From Arthrobacter sp. MN05-02 (GTDB lineage: Bacteria > Actinomycetota > Actinomycetes > Actinomycetales > Micrococcaceae), in assembly GCA_004001285.1 (NCBI GenBank), contig AP018697.1, forward strand, positions 3,038,001-3,102,000: 64,000 bases of DNA. The letters are read 5' to 3'. Under the pieces are notes generated by a model that was given only the letters and a program-made list of their open reading frames with translations, had not been told where the DNA came from and ran no database searches. Position 1 is the first letter of the stretch, and every line of letters starts with the position of its first letter. Position numbers and translations under genes: made by a program. Positions 33,091 through 42,418 of this stretch are shown in pieces.

Positions 33091-35074
33091 TCAGTCGAGT
33101 CCGCGCAGATCCAGGGTCAGGACGGTGTCACCGTCGGCCGTCACCGAGACCGGGATCCCCCAGTCCTGCTGGTAGAGGTGGCACGCAGCGTGGTCGGGGA
33201 TCTCGCCGCCCGGCTCGCCGTCGCAGGACGCCGCGCGTGCCGTGATGTGCAGGACACCGTCGCCCGCGTCCGGCGCGAGGACGAGCTCGCGCGTCAGTCC
33301 TGTCGACGTGCCGCCACCCGAGACCAGGAGGGACTCCGGGGAGGCGCTGATCTTCAGCTGCGTGGGGGTCGCCCCAGCGGTCGTCGAGCTTCTGGCCCGT
33401 GGGCGCGGTGAAGCGCACCGTGAGGGCCACGGGACCGGCCGCCATCGGCGTCTTCGGCCGCTGGGTCTGTGATGCTCCCTCGTCGACGGCGAGCGCCTCC
33501 TTGGGCAGCGGCACCCGGACGAGTTGGTGCCGGTTGGTCTCCACGACGATGAGCAGGGGGTCCCCGCCGTCGGCCACCGGCGTCATGTCCACGAGGACGT
33601 CCGACGGCTCGGCGAGACCACGGAGCAGGGTCGACACCTGGCGCGTGACCGGATCGTACCGGCGGACGGCGCCGTTGTAGGTGTCCGCGATGGCGATCGA
33701 TCCGTCCGGCAGTGCCGTGACGCCCAGCGGATGCTGCAGGCGCGCCTGCTCGGCATCGCCGTCGCGGAAGCCGAAGTCGAACAGTCCCGTCCCCACCGCG
33801 GTCTGGACCTGGACCCTGCGGCGTCCGTCGACCTCGAGGAAGGACAGGAGGCGCACCGAGGAGGTCTCCGAGTCGGCGATCCAGATGGTGCCGTTGGCGT
33901 CCTCGGCGAGGCCGGAGGACTGCGCGAACCAGGCGGCGGTGGCGTCGCCGTCGAGCAGTCCCTCGAGGCCGGTGCCGGCCAGGACCTCCACGGCGTGCGT
34001 GCGCGGGTCGTAGCTGAAGATCTGGTGGGTGCCGGCCATGGCGACGACCACGCGGTCCAAAACCGACGAGTACAGCACGTCCCACGGCGAGGACAGCGAG
34101 AGATTGAGGGCGTCCGTGCCGAGCCGGGTCTCCGTCAGGCGCGGTGTCTCGCTCTCGGCACCGATCTCGTGGGAGTTCTCCTGCGGCCCGGTCTTGGTGT
34201 GGTTGCCGGCGTCGAGCAGTCGCTGGGTGCCGTTGCCCGCGAGGGTGCGCACCTCCCCCGTGGCGAGGTCCACACCGCGCAGGCGGTGGTTCACGGAGTC
34301 GGCGACGACGACGTCGTACCCGACCTCCGCGGCCAGCTCGGCCGGCAGCAGCGCGACGCCCTGGGGCTCGTTGAATTCGGCCTCGCCGGCGGTCCCGTCA
34401 CGGAAGCCCTTCCGGCCGGAGCCGATGGTGCGCCGCACGGTGACGAGGTCCGCCTCGAGCTCCACGAGCCGGTGGTGGCCGGTGTCGCCCGCGAGGAAGG
34501 TGCCGGTGGCGGGAAGGGCGAGGAGTTTGCCCGGGAACTTGAGGTCCCCCGCGGTGCTCTCGGCCGGCACGTAGGGGCCGTCCCCGCGGTGCAGTGTCCC
34601 CTTGGCCTCGTGCTCGGCCACGAGCTCCTCGACGAGCGAGGTGAGCCCGGCCGCGTGCCCCTCACCGGACAGGTGCGCCACGATGTAGCCCTCGGGGTCG
34701 ATCACCACGAGCGTGGGCCAGGCGCGGGCCGTGTAGGCCTGCCAGGTGGACAGCTCGGGGTCGTCGAGGACGGGGTGGTGGATGTCGTACCGCTCGACGG
34801 CGGCGGCGAGGGCCACCGGGTCGGCCTCGTGCTCGAACTTCGGCGAGTGCACCCCCACGGTGACGAGGACGTCGGAGTACTGCTCCTCGAGGGGCCGGAG
34901 TTCATCGAGCACATGCAGGCAGTTGATGCAGCAGAACGTCCAGAAGTCGAGGATCACGATCTTCCCGCGGAGATCCTCGAGCTGCAGCTGCCTGCCGCCG
35001 GTGTTGAGCCAGTTGCGGCCGGTCAGGGCTGAGCCGCGCACGCGGTAGCCGGTGCGCACGGTGGTCTCGGTCAT
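33091..35074 (-). CDS. Thioredoxin-like / NHL-repeat protein (NHLRC2-like), frameshifted near its 3' end
   Basis: About 660 residues after repair. Residues 1-150 are a TlpA/thioredoxin-like domain with GKIVILDFWTFCCINCLHVL: the redox CINC motif preceded by an extra cysteine. Residues 165-520 are an NHL/beta-propeller region (EPQGVALLP, HPLGVTALPDGSIAIADTYN). A C-terminal beta domain follows. The frame breaks in the G5 run 33364-33368; one base less continues to LTLDLRGLD and a TGA at 33091-33093. It starts 4 nt inside the end of the copD-ctaG gene, so the two are coupled and may act together in extracytoplasmic thiol or copper handling. No signal peptide is evident. Confidence 0.83.
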
Positions 35075-37212
35075 TCGTCGTCTCCTGCTGTGGTGGTCAC
35101 CCGCGTCGTGCCCTTGGAGCCGGGACGGGGTCCGACGTCGCGCGCGGCGAGGTCGGCGAACATGTTGTTGTAAGCCGTGAGATCGGCGTCGTTATTCCTG
35201 TCCGCCGCACGGTCCTTGCGCTTCGTCTCGCGCGCGTCCGACCGCGACCACATCACGGCCACGCCGATGGCGAGCAGGAGTGTGGGCAGTTCCCCAACCC
35301 CCCAGGTCACGGCGCCGCCCACCTGCTGGTCCGCGAGGGCGGAGGCACCCCACTCGCGGCCCATGTTCCCGAACCAGGATGCCTCGAGCAGGGACGTCGA
35401 GCCCATGAGCGTGACACCGAAGAAGGCGTGGAAGGCCATGGTCGCGAACAGCAGCAGGATCCACAGGGGGTACGGCGCGCGCAGCGGAACGGGGTCGGAA
35501 CCGATCATCGAGAGCACGAAGATGTAGCCGGTGATGAGGAAGTGCGTGATCATCAGCTCGTGCCCCACGTGCTCGCGCAGTGCGAAGCCGAACAGCGGCG
35601 AGTAGTAGAACACGATGATGGAGGCCACGAAGTTGCCGGCAGCGACGAGGGGGTGCGTGATGATCCTCGACGGCCAGGAGTGCACGATCACCAGGATCCA
35701 TTCCCGCAGCCCCCGGGTGCCGTCGCGGCGCGCGCCCAGCGCCTTGAGCGCGAGGGTCACGGGCGCTCCCAGCACCAGGAACAGCGGTACCACCATGGTG
35801 AGTGCCATGTGGTCGATCATGTGGGCGCTGAAGAGCACCATGCCGTAGATGGCCGGCGCGCCGGACGTGAAGTAGGTCAGCAGCGCCAGGCCCACGAGCC
35901 AGCTGAGCAGCCTGGGTACGGACCAGGAGTCCCCGCGGCGGTGGAGTTTCATCATGCCCAGGACGTAGGCGACCCCGAAGGTCAGCGCGACGGTGATCCA
36001 CAGCCAGTCGGGCCGCCACTCGGTGAGCCAGCGGGCGGCGGTGGGCTCGGGCGGGAGGTCGTAGCCGGTCAGGATCCGGGCCGGCCCGGCCTCGGTGGGC
36101 AGTTCCTCCGCACGGGGCGGGGCCGTGCGTCCGAGCGCCCCCGCCACACCGGACACCGCCCCCATGAGCACGAGCTCGACGGCGATCAGCTGCCACAGCA
36201 CACGGCGCGCGGAGAGCTTCGATCCGGTGGTGGCCGCAGGGTCCCCGAGTTGCGGGATGATCCATTGCCGGTGCATCCAGCCGATGCCGCCGAGGAACAG
36301 CGTGGCGATCGTCTTGAACGTGACCAGCAGCCCCCACTGCGAACTGAGCTGCGCGAGGTCGGTGATGCGGAGGCTGGCGTTCACGACGCCCGAGCCCACC
36401 ACGAGGACGAACGCGAAGCCCGCCAGGGCGGAGAAGCGCCTGAGGACCGGGAGCGCCTGGTCCCCCAGCTTCCCGCTGACGACGGCGAGGGAGATGATGC
36501 CGCCCACCCACAGGCAGACGCCGACGAGGTGCAGGGCGATCGAGTTCACCGCGGCGTTGTGGTCGTCGCCGCTGGCCGAGTGGCCGATCAACGCCATGGG
36601 CAGCAGGTTCAGGAGCGCGAACACCAGAGTGAGCGCCAGCCCGGCCTGGGAGCGGACCCCGAACAGGATCGTGGCCAGCACGGCCGACACGATGGACGTG
36701 ACGAGCCAGGCGCGGCCGGTGGAGAAGTCGGTGAGGAACGCCGCCAGCCCCTGGGTGTACGCGGGGTCGGTGCTGAGCGGCAGACCCGCGGCATCGGAGT
36801 AGGTGAAGACCATGACGCCCAGCGCGCCGAGCGTCCAGGCGACGGCGGAGACGGAGGCCAGGAGCAGAACGCGGGAGAAGGCGGGGTGCTCGGCCGCGTC
36901 GCCCTTCGGCCTGCGGCCGTCGGCGCCGACCGTGCGCGGCAGCATGATCACCGCGAAGACGAGGGCGCCGATGGTGCCCGCGGCTGCGGTGTTGTTCAGC
37001 ACCTTGGCGACGGGCAGGCCCCATCTCGTCAGGGCGCCGGGATCGCCGAGTTGCCGTGCCGCGGCCGCTCCCGAGTAGAACAGGGCGATGACGAGCGCCG
37101 CGAGGACGACGACGCCCGCGAGGGTCAGCCAACCGGCGCCGAGCGCGCGGTCGGCGGGGGCGCTGGCGGACTTCTCGCGCGGCTGCTTACCGGTCGTCGT
37201 CATATACACCAT
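35071..37212 (-). CDS. CopD / CtaG (caa3-type) bifunctional membrane protein
   Basis: 713 residues with about 16 membrane helices. Residues about 25-350 are a copper resistance CopD-type domain (HSASGDDHNAAVNSIALHLVGVCLWVGG with its histidines). Residues about 390-650 are the caa3_CtaG cytochrome c oxidase assembly domain (VLFSAHMIDHMALTM, HPLVAAGNF, FYYSPLFGFALREHVGHELM). Such fusions are typical in actinobacteria and are linked to copper delivery to cytochrome oxidase. ATG at 37212, with a second ATG at 37203. It ends in an ATGA overlap with the thioredoxin/NHL gene. Confidence 0.87.
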   Translation of the reverse strand: MVYMTTTGKQPREKSASAPADRALGAGWLTLAGVVVLAALVIALFYSGAAAARQLGDPGALTRWGLPVAKVLNNTAAAGTIGALVFAVIMLPRTVGADGRRPKGDAAEHPAFSRVLLLASVSAVAWTLGALGVMVFTYSDAAGLPLSTDPAYTQGLAAFLTDFSTGRAWLVTSIVSAVLATILFGVRSQAGLALTLVFALLNLLPMALIGHSASGDDHNAAVNSIALHLVGVCLWVGGIISLAVVSGKLGDQALPVLRRFSALAGFAFVLVVGSGVVNASLRITDLAQLSSQWGLLVTFKTIATLFLGGIGWMHRQWIIPQLGDPAATTGSKLSARRVLWQLIAVELVLMGAVSGVAGALGRTAPPRAEELPTEAGPARILTGYDLPPEPTAARWLTEWRPDWLWITVALTFGVAYVLGMMKLHRRGDSWSVPRLLSWLVGLALLTYFTSGAPAIYGMVLFSAHMIDHMALTMVVPLFLVLGAPVTLALKALGARRDGTRGLREWILVIVHSWPSRIITHPLVAAGNFVASIIVFYYSPLFGFALREHVGHELMITHFLITGYIFVLSMIGSDPVPLRAPYPLWILLLFATMAFHAFFGVTLMGSTSLLEASWFGNMGREWGASALADQQVGGAVTWGVGELPTLLLAIGVAVMWSRSDARETKRKDRAADRNNDADLTAYNNMFADLAARDVGPRPGSKGTTRVTTTAGDDE

Positions 37213-37279
37213 TCTCTACCCGCAGTAGAAATAGGGCTAATCCTCCGTCCGCCTCCGGGGTCGTTAGGTCGTTAACGAC

Positions 37280-37312
37280 GGAGGGCCGCTGCCGTCGTGG
37301 CAGCGGCCCTCC
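37280..37312 (-). terminator. Hairpin terminator of the HU gene
   Basis: 14-bp perfect stem (37280-37293, 37299-37312) with a 5-nt loop, 11 bp beyond the stop codon. Next to it GTCGTTAACGAC (37268-37279) is a separate palindrome. Confidence 0.85.
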
Positions 37313-37322
37313 AGTACGTGGA

Positions 37323-37601
37323 CTACTTGGCGGAAGCCTTGAGCTTCGAGCCTGCGGTCAGCTTGACGCTGTGGCCCGCGGCGATCTGGATGGTCTCACC
37401 GGTCTGGGGGTTGCGTCCGGTGCGTGCTGCACGGCTGGTGCGCTCGACGGCGAGCCATCCGGGGATGGTGATCTTCTCGTCCTTGGCGATGGACTCGGCG
37501 AAGACGTCGAACAGCGCGTCAAGAACGCTGTTCACCGACGCCTGGCTGGTGTCAGCCTTCGCTGCTACCTCGGCAACAAGTTCACTACGGTTTTTAGCCA
37601 C
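37323..37601 (-). CDS. hup: HU family DNA-binding protein
   Basis: 92 residues, the short HU form without the mycobacterial basic tail. The N-terminus is MAKNRSELVAEVAAKADTS; the DNA-binding arm contains GRNPQTGETIQIAAGHSVKL with the conserved RNP. The ATG is preceded by GGAGGACCC. It is a nucleoid-compacting dimer; it bends DNA. The 267 bp upstream hold the promoter; monocistronic. Confidence 0.95.
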   Translation of the reverse strand: MAKNRSELVAEVAAKADTSQASVNSVLDALFDVFAESIAKDEKITIPGWLAVERTSRAARTGRNPQTGETIQIAAGHSVKLTAGSKLKASAK

Positions 37602-37782
37602 TTTGGGTCCTCCTGGACGTCACTCTTCTGAACGAGCTCTTCACGGTATTCGAAAAGCCTCTGTCCGAAAACCTATCAGCTTGGGCGCCCCGCCCCGCGT
37701 GTTTTCGCGGCTTTTCGGCATAAACACAGCCTTTTCGGACCTGTTTCGGGCCCGGCGGGACCGCTCTGCGGGGAGAAAGGGA

Positions 37783-37810
37783 AAGCCGGCAACCCGGAGG
37801 TTGCCGGCTT
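37783..37810 (-). terminator. Hairpin terminator of the rpmB-rpmG-rpsN operon
   Basis: 12-bp perfect stem (37783-37794, 37799-37810) with loop CGGA, about 60 bp after the rpsN stop. Confidence 0.82.
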
Positions 37811-37868
37811 CCCGGTCACCGCGCGAGGCGGTGGATGATGCTGTCGGGGCAGGATTCCCCGGAGGCTG

Positions 37869-38174
37869 CTACCAGCTCGACTTGGTCACGCCGGGCAGTT
37901 CGCCCTTGTGAGCCATGTCGCGGAAGCGGACACGCGAGATGCCGAACTTCTGGAGGGTGCCACGGGGGCGCCCGTCGATCTGGTCGCGGTTGCGCAGGCG
38001 GACCGGCGAAGCGTTGCGGGGAAGCTTCTGCAGGCCGAGGCGTGCCGCTTCGCGGGCTTCGTCGGTGGCGTTCTCGTCGACGAGGGTCTTCTTGAGCTCG
38101 AGGCGCTTGGCCGCGTAGCGCTCGACGATGACCTTGCGCTGCTCGTTGCGAGCAATCTTTGACTTCTTGGCCAT
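37869..38174 (-). CDS. rpsN: 30S ribosomal protein S14, zinc-independent (C-) type
   Basis: 101 residues. The C-terminal signature [20 protein letters not shown] and KSSW end are conserved. It lacks the CxxC zinc pairs of the short S14 form and has the long N-terminal extension, so it is the zinc-free paralogue. Third gene of a cassette with L28 and L33 that in actinobacteria replaces zinc-containing ribosomal proteins when zinc is scarce. Confidence 0.95.
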   Translation of the reverse strand: MAKKSKIARNEQRKVIVERYAAKRLELKKTLVDENATDEAREAARLGLQKLPRNASPVRLRNRDQIDGRPRGTLQKFGISRVRFRDMAHKGELPGVTKSSW

Positions 38175-38177
38175 GGT

Positions 38178-38345
38178 TTAGCGCTCCTCTCGGAATTCGA
38201 CGTGCTTGCGGATCTTGGGGTCGTACTTCATCAGGACCATGCGGTCCGGATCGTTACGACGGTTCTTGCGCGTCACGTAGGTGTAGCCCGTACCAGCGGT
38301 GGACTTCAGCTTGATGATCGGACGTACGTCCTTGTCCTTCGCCAT
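38178..38345 (-). CDS. rpmG: 50S ribosomal protein L33, zinc-independent (C-) type
   Basis: 55 residues, no cysteine at all (the zinc form has two CxxC pairs). The core [22 protein letters not shown] is conserved. The ATG shares its A with the rpmB stop TAA, and rpsN follows after 3 bp, so the three genes form one message. Confidence 0.95.
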   Translation of the reverse strand: MAKDKDVRPIIKLKSTAGTGYTYVTRKNRRNDPDRMVLMKYDPKIRKHVEFREER

Positions 38346-38581
38346 TAGAGCTTCACTCCCCTCGCGAGGATCGACGCGACGACAGCGTCGATGCCGCGGA
38401 CGTCGATCGTCTTGATGCCGCGGGCGGAGACCTGCAGCGTCACGTTGCGGCGCAAGGAAGGCACGTAGTAGCGCTTCTTCTGAATGTTGGGGTCGAACCG
38501 GCGCTTGTTGCGGCGGTGCGAGTGCGAAATGCTGTGTCCAAAGCCGGGCTCGGCTCCGGTCACTTGGCAGTGGGCTGCCAT
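38345..38581 (-). CDS. rpmB: 50S ribosomal protein L28, zinc-independent (C-) type
   Basis: 78 residues with the L28 N-terminus [29 protein letters not shown] and [14 protein letters not shown]. Only one cysteine remains of the zinc-binding pairs. First gene of the cassette; GGAGAG precedes the ATG, and a candidate Zur operator lies 57 bp upstream. Confidence 0.95.
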   Translation of the reverse strand: MAAHCQVTGAEPGFGHSISHSHRRNKRRFDPNIQKKRYYVPSLRRNVTLQVSARGIKTIDVRGIDAVVASILARGVKL

Positions 38582-38637
38582 AACTCTCCTCCAGATTAGA
38601 TGAACGTGACGGAATCACTTGTGGGGCGTCCCGCCAC

Positions 38638-38660
38638 CAGTAATGACACCGTTATTACTG
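38638..38660 (-). promoter_or_regulatory. Candidate Zur (zinc uptake regulator) box
   Basis: CAGTAAT-9 bp-ATTACTG inverted repeat with core TAATGACACCGTTATTA, AT-rich in a very GC-rich region, 57 bp upstream of the C- ribosomal protein operon, which Zur represses in other actinobacteria. The rest of the 304-bp gap (38582-38885) has a small hairpin (38682-38700) and no gene that I can see. Confidence 0.6.
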
Positions 38661-38885
38661 CAGCTTTCCGGAGGTTGGCCTGGCAGGGTGAGAACCTGCC
38701 GAAGCGCCTCGCCGCGGGGAAGACGGTGAAGATCAGGCGGCACGGCCTCTCGGCCGGCGCAGCCCTACATTCCAGGTAGTCGCGGGTAGCCGGACGGACT
38801 CCGCCCCGTCCGTGGACGGGTCGGCGTCAGCCGCGGCCAAACGCCCTACCATCCTACCGGCAGGATCAGGCCTGACCAAAACGGG

Positions 38886-40028
38886 TCAGTCGCCGAGCTG
38901 CCCGGTCCGGTCGACGACGGCGGGGTCCTCGGCAGCGGCACCGGCGTAGTCGCCGGAGAGGTCCGCATCCGCATCGACGATCGCATACCGGACGTGGGTG
39001 CCACTGCGCAGCCGGACCCGGCTCAGCAGGACGGAGTCCTCGACCACGGCGCCCGCCTCGACCGTCGCCCCCGCGCCGATCACGCTCCGGCGGACCGTCC
39101 CGCGCACGGTGGCGCCGGGCGCCACGAGCGAGTCGCTGACGACGGCGCCCTCGCCGATGAACGCCGGGACCAGCTGCGGCGGTTCGGTGAGGAGGGGCCA
39201 TTCCGGGTCGGCGAGGTCCAGCCCCGTGCCGTCCACCAGGTCGAGGTGGGCGCGCAGGTAGTTGGCCGGCGTCCCGAGGTCGCGCCAGTACCCGTCGAGT
39301 CTGTGCTCGACGACGGACCCCTGCTTCACGAGGTGGGGCACCAGATGGTGGCCGTAGTCGCCGAGACCGTCGTGGCTGTCCTGCAGGTGCTCCAGCGAAT
39401 CCAGCAGGGTCTTCGCCGTGTACAGGAAGACCTCGGCCGTGACGATGTCCGACTGCGGTTCCTCGGGCTTGTAGGCGAAGCCGGTCACCCTGCCGTCGTC
39501 GCCCACGGTCACGACCCCGTGGTCGGAGGCGTCGCCGTCGAAAGCGACGGTGACCATCGTCAGCGCGGCTCCCGTCCGGAGGTGGGTGTCGACGACGTCG
39601 CGGTAGTCCAGCCGGTACAGGTGATCGGAGCTGAGCACGAGGACCAGGTCCGGCGCGAAGTCCCGGATGAAGGACGCCTGGCGGAGCAGGCCGTCCGCGT
39701 TGCCCTCGGCGAACCCCTCACCCTCGTGGCCGCTGAACGGGGGCAGCACGAGCAACCCGCCGCGCGTGCGGTCGAGGTCCCACGGCCGTCCGTTGCGGAG
39801 GTGGTCGTTGATGGTCTTGGGCTGGTACTGCTCCATGATCCACACGTCGGAGATCCCGCTGTGGTGCAGGTTCGACAGGGAGACGTCGATCAGGCGGAAG
39901 CTGCCGCCGAGCGGCATGGCAGGTTTCGCGCGGTGGTCGGTGAGGGCACCGAGGCGCCCTCCCGCCCCTCCTGCCAGTACGATCGCGAGGATGCGGGGCT
40001 GACGCCGGAATTGTGCCTGCTGGTCCAT
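38886..40028 (-). CDS. glgC: Glucose-1-phosphate adenylyltransferase (GlgC family)
   Basis: 380 residues. Nucleotidyltransferase motif AIVLAGGAGGRLGALTDHRAKPAMPLGG, then FRLIDVSLSNL, VLVLSSDHLYRLDYRDVV and the substrate lysine region VTGFAYKPEEP. YWRDLGTPANYLRAH precedes a left-handed beta-helix of hexapeptide repeats. It makes ADP-glucose for glycogen or trehalose synthesis. Slightly shorter than E. coli GlgC and somewhat divergent, so the nucleotide specificity is not certain. A MarR regulator gene lies 22 bp upstream on the same strand. Confidence 0.85.
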   Translation of the reverse strand: MDQQAQFRRQPRILAIVLAGGAGGRLGALTDHRAKPAMPLGGSFRLIDVSLSNLHHSGISDVWIMEQYQPKTINDHLRNGRPWDLDRTRGGLLVLPPFSGHEGEGFAEGNADGLLRQASFIRDFAPDLVLVLSSDHLYRLDYRDVVDTHLRTGAALTMVTVAFDGDASDHGVVTVGDDGRVTGFAYKPEEPQSDIVTAEVFLYTAKTLLDSLEHLQDSHDGLGDYGHHLVPHLVKQGSVVEHRLDGYWRDLGTPANYLRAHLDLVDGTGLDLADPEWPLLTEPPQLVPAFIGEGAVVSDSLVAPGATVRGTVRRSVIGAGATVEAGAVVEDSVLLSRVRLRSGTHVRYAIVDADADLSGDYAGAAAEDPAVVDRTGQLGD

Positions 40029-40050
40029 CTGCCGTCCTGTCCGCGCCGGG

Positions 40051-40617
40051 TCACTGCCCGGCGCTGTGTGCTTCGTGGTGTCCGGGCACAGCTCCCGCGC
40101 CGGCGGTCCGGTCCCCGGCGAGCGCGGCCTCGACGGCCGGCTCACCGTCGGACAGGATCCAGTGCGCGCCGTCCATGCCCCGGAGGATCTTGCGGCCCAC
40201 CCGCTCGAGGTCGGCCACGTCCTGGGCGTCCAGCGCGTCGAACACGGTGGCACGGACCTGTGCGACATGGGCCATCGCGAGACCGGCGAGCATCTCCAGA
40301 CCTGCAGGGGTCAGGGACGCGGTGGTGACGCGGCCGTCGGAGTCGGACGGCAGCCGGGCCACCCACCCGCGCCCCTCGAGCTTCTTGACCACGTGGCTGA
40401 GCCGCGAGAGCGACGCCGTGGAGCGGGCGGCGAGCTCACTCATCGGCAGGCTCCGCCCCTCCGACTCGGAGAGCATCGCCAGGACGTGGTAGTCGAACAG
40501 GGTGATCCGGGCCTCCCGGAACAGATGGGCGTCGAGCGTCGCGGGGAGCAGCGAGGTCAGCGCATAGAGAGCCAGCCACGCCCGCCGCTCGTCGGGTGTG
40601 AGCCAGTGCGCCGCCAT
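40051..40617 (-). CDS. MarR family transcriptional regulator
   Basis: 188 residues. The winged helix-turn-helix occupies residues about 35-115: LFDYHVLAMLSESEGRSLPMSELAARSTASLSRLSHVVKKLEGRGWV, then a wing with RLPSDSDGRVTTASLT. Dimerisation helices follow at the C-terminus. Just upstream of glgC (22 bp), probably the same transcript; its ligand is unknown. Confidence 0.88.
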   Translation of the reverse strand: MAAHWLTPDERRAWLALYALTSLLPATLDAHLFREARITLFDYHVLAMLSESEGRSLPMSELAARSTASLSRLSHVVKKLEGRGWVARLPSDSDGRVTTASLTPAGLEMLAGLAMAHVAQVRATVFDALDAQDVADLERVGRKILRGMDGAHWILSDGEPAVEAALAGDRTAGAGAVPGHHEAHSAGQ

Positions 40618-40842
40618 CCGCTCATTCTGGCATACCGCTCCAGCGGGCACCGGGCGGGGCGGGGAGCTACCCGACGGTTGCGGGGCCGGGCGCCGAGTGC
40701 CATCCCCGACGATCCTCCGGACGCTCCGGCTCCCATCCGCCCCGGTCCGGGTCCTTGCACTCCTCTGGTCCGGAACGGAGAAGGACAGTAGGCTTAGCGT
40801 ATCGGTCGGCAGCCTACTGGCCGCATTCTGGAGGAGAATCCG

Positions 40843-41481
40843 ATGCCCCGAGCCCACCGTGCCGTTCTCACCGCCCTGGGCGCCGCAGCGACCCTCGCCC
40901 TGCTCACCGGGTGCACCGACGGCACCACGCCTCCGCCGGCCAACGCGCCCACCGGAACGGCCAGTGCGGACGAGCCGGCTCCGGTGACGCCCGAAGGTAC
41001 AGGGAGCCCGTCCACTGCCGCCCCGACCGCGTCCGGCACACCCACGAGTTCCGGCACCCCGTCCGCATCGACGGCCACGGCGTCGGCGACGGACGTGCCG
41101 GTCAGCCTCAGCCGGGGTGACGAACACACGGTCGGGACAGCCGGCACCACCGTCAGCATCAGCTGTGGCGGGGGCGGCGACATCGACATCGAGACCGACG
41201 GCACCACGATCGACATCACCGGCGGATGCGAGGACATCGACATCGACGGCGACGACAACACCATCACCGGGGAATCCGCCGAAGCCCTCGACATCGAAGG
41301 GGACGGCAACACGGCCACCCTGACGAGCGTTCCCGACATCGACGTCGACGGTCGGACGAACGTCGTCACGGTCGACGACACCCGGGACATCGACGTCGAC
41401 GGGGAGGACAACTCCGTCACCTACAGCACCGGCGACCCCGCGGTCGACACCGAGGGCAACAACTCCGTCGCCGCCCGCTAG
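40843..41481 (+). CDS. DUF3060 domain lipoprotein
   Basis: 212 residues. Signal sequence with lipobox ALLTGC (Cys at 24), then a Thr/Ser/Pro-rich linker (residues 30-90). A repetitive domain of short beta strands with regularly spaced Asp-Ile/Gly-Asp motifs (DIDIDGDDNTITGE, LDIEGDGNTATL, IDVDGRTNVVTV) would form a beta-helix; this is the DUF3060 pattern. The exported protein's role is unknown. A weaker relative of the TAAGCNNNCTTA element lies at about 40795-40806. Confidence 0.82.
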   Translation: MPRAHRAVLTALGAAATLALLTGCTDGTTPPPANAPTGTASADEPAPVTPEGTGSPSTAAPTASGTPTSSGTPSASTATASATDVPVSLSRGDEHTVGTAGTTVSISCGGGGDIDIETDGTTIDITGGCEDIDIDGDDNTITGESAEALDIEGDGNTATLTSVPDIDVDGRTNVVTVDDTRDIDVDGEDNSVTYSTGDPAVDTEGNNSVAAR

Positions 41482-41553
41482 AGGCCGCAACGGCGGTGCG
41501 GCTCCGTCGCGCTCCGGCCGCCCTGCACCCAGGACCGCCCGGAGCGCCGACCG

Positions 41554-42336
41554 TCAGGCGGGAACGGACGCCCAGTACGGGTGGGCCGGCACGGGGTACT
41601 TGGGTGCGAGATCGTCGCCGGAGGAGACTCCGCGCAACCGCCTGCCGACCCAGGGCGTCAGGTAGTCCCGTGCCCACTGCGCGTCGGCCTTCAGCTGCTC
41701 GACGCGCCGGAGGACGGGGCGTGCCTCCAGTTCCGGCAGGTCGATGGCGTGCGAGGCCTCCATGGCCTCCAGCACCCGGGCGGCCATGAGGGTGTGCCCT
41801 GCGGTGGACATGTGCATCCGGTCGACGTCCCAGTAGCTCCAGTCCTGGAATTCGCGCAGCCGCCAGTAGTCGACGACGGTCGCGCCCCGCTTGTCGGCGA
41901 TCTCACGCACCCACTCGTTGTAGACGGCGGTGCGTCCCCGGGTCCTGCCGAAGACAGCGGACCCCGAGGCATCGAATCCCGTGAACAGCACGACGGCGGC
42001 ACCGGCCTCCCGAAGCCGGCCGATCCCGTCGTCGTAATGGTCCATGAGCCGGTCGATGTCGATCCGTGGCCGCAGGATGTCGTTGGCGCCCGCATAGATG
42101 GTGACGAGCGTCGGCTCGAGCGCCAGGGCGCCGTCGATCTGCTCGTCGAGGATCTGGCGCATCTTCTTGCCGCGGATGGCGAGGTTCGCGTAGCCCCAGG
42201 ACCTGTCGGCGAGGACGAGCTGCTCCGCAACACGGTCCGCCCAGCCGCGGACGCCGTTGGGCGACGCCGGGTCCCAGTCGCCCACCCCCTCGGTGAAGGA
42301 GTCGCCGAGTGCCACGTACCGCTGGGAGAAGTTCAC
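41554..42336 (-). CDS. SGNH/GDSL-type hydrolase
   Basis: 260 residues. Block I GDSFTEGVGDW carries the nucleophile serine, block III YAGANDIL the Gly/Asn oxyanion residues, and block V MHMSTAGHTLMA the catalytic His. It probably acts on acyl or acetyl esters. I choose the GTG at 42336 rather than the TTG at 42342 because the -10 box TAATCT directly abuts the TTG, so an mRNA would begin at the GTG. No signal peptide. It diverges from the diacylglycerol kinase gene. Confidence 0.85.
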   Translation of the reverse strand: MNFSQRYVALGDSFTEGVGDWDPASPNGVRGWADRVAEQLVLADRSWGYANLAIRGKKMRQILDEQIDGALALEPTLVTIYAGANDILRPRIDIDRLMDHYDDGIGRLREAGAAVVLFTGFDASGSAVFGRTRGRTAVYNEWVREIADKRGATVVDYWRLREFQDWSYWDVDRMHMSTAGHTLMAARVLEAMEASHAIDLPELEARPVLRRVEQLKADAQWARDYLTPWVGRRLRGVSSGDDLAPKYPVPAHPYWASVPA

Positions 42337-42342
42337 CGTCAA

Positions 42343-42348
42343 AGATTA
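42343..42348 (-). promoter_or_regulatory. -10 box (TAATCT) of the SGNH hydrolase gene, probable leaderless start
   Basis: The hexamer ends 6 nt before the GTG at 42336. Confidence 0.55.
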
Positions 42349-42418
42349 CCCTCGGCACCCGAGTCCGCCGGGATAAGCTCGACGGGATCCACCCGTCGAC
42401 TCCCGCACGAAGGACATC

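Noticed and set aside
35428..37275. Plus-strand frame of 615 codons opposite the CopD-CtaG gene
   Set aside because: Composition (Gln, Asp, His, Arg, Gly) is that of an antisense shadow; the minus strand has clear membrane domains.
38682..38700. Hairpin GGCAGG-CCTGCC upstream of rpmB, considered as a tRNA or small RNA
   Set aside because: Only one stem can be drawn and no tRNA arms or conserved RNA motif are visible.
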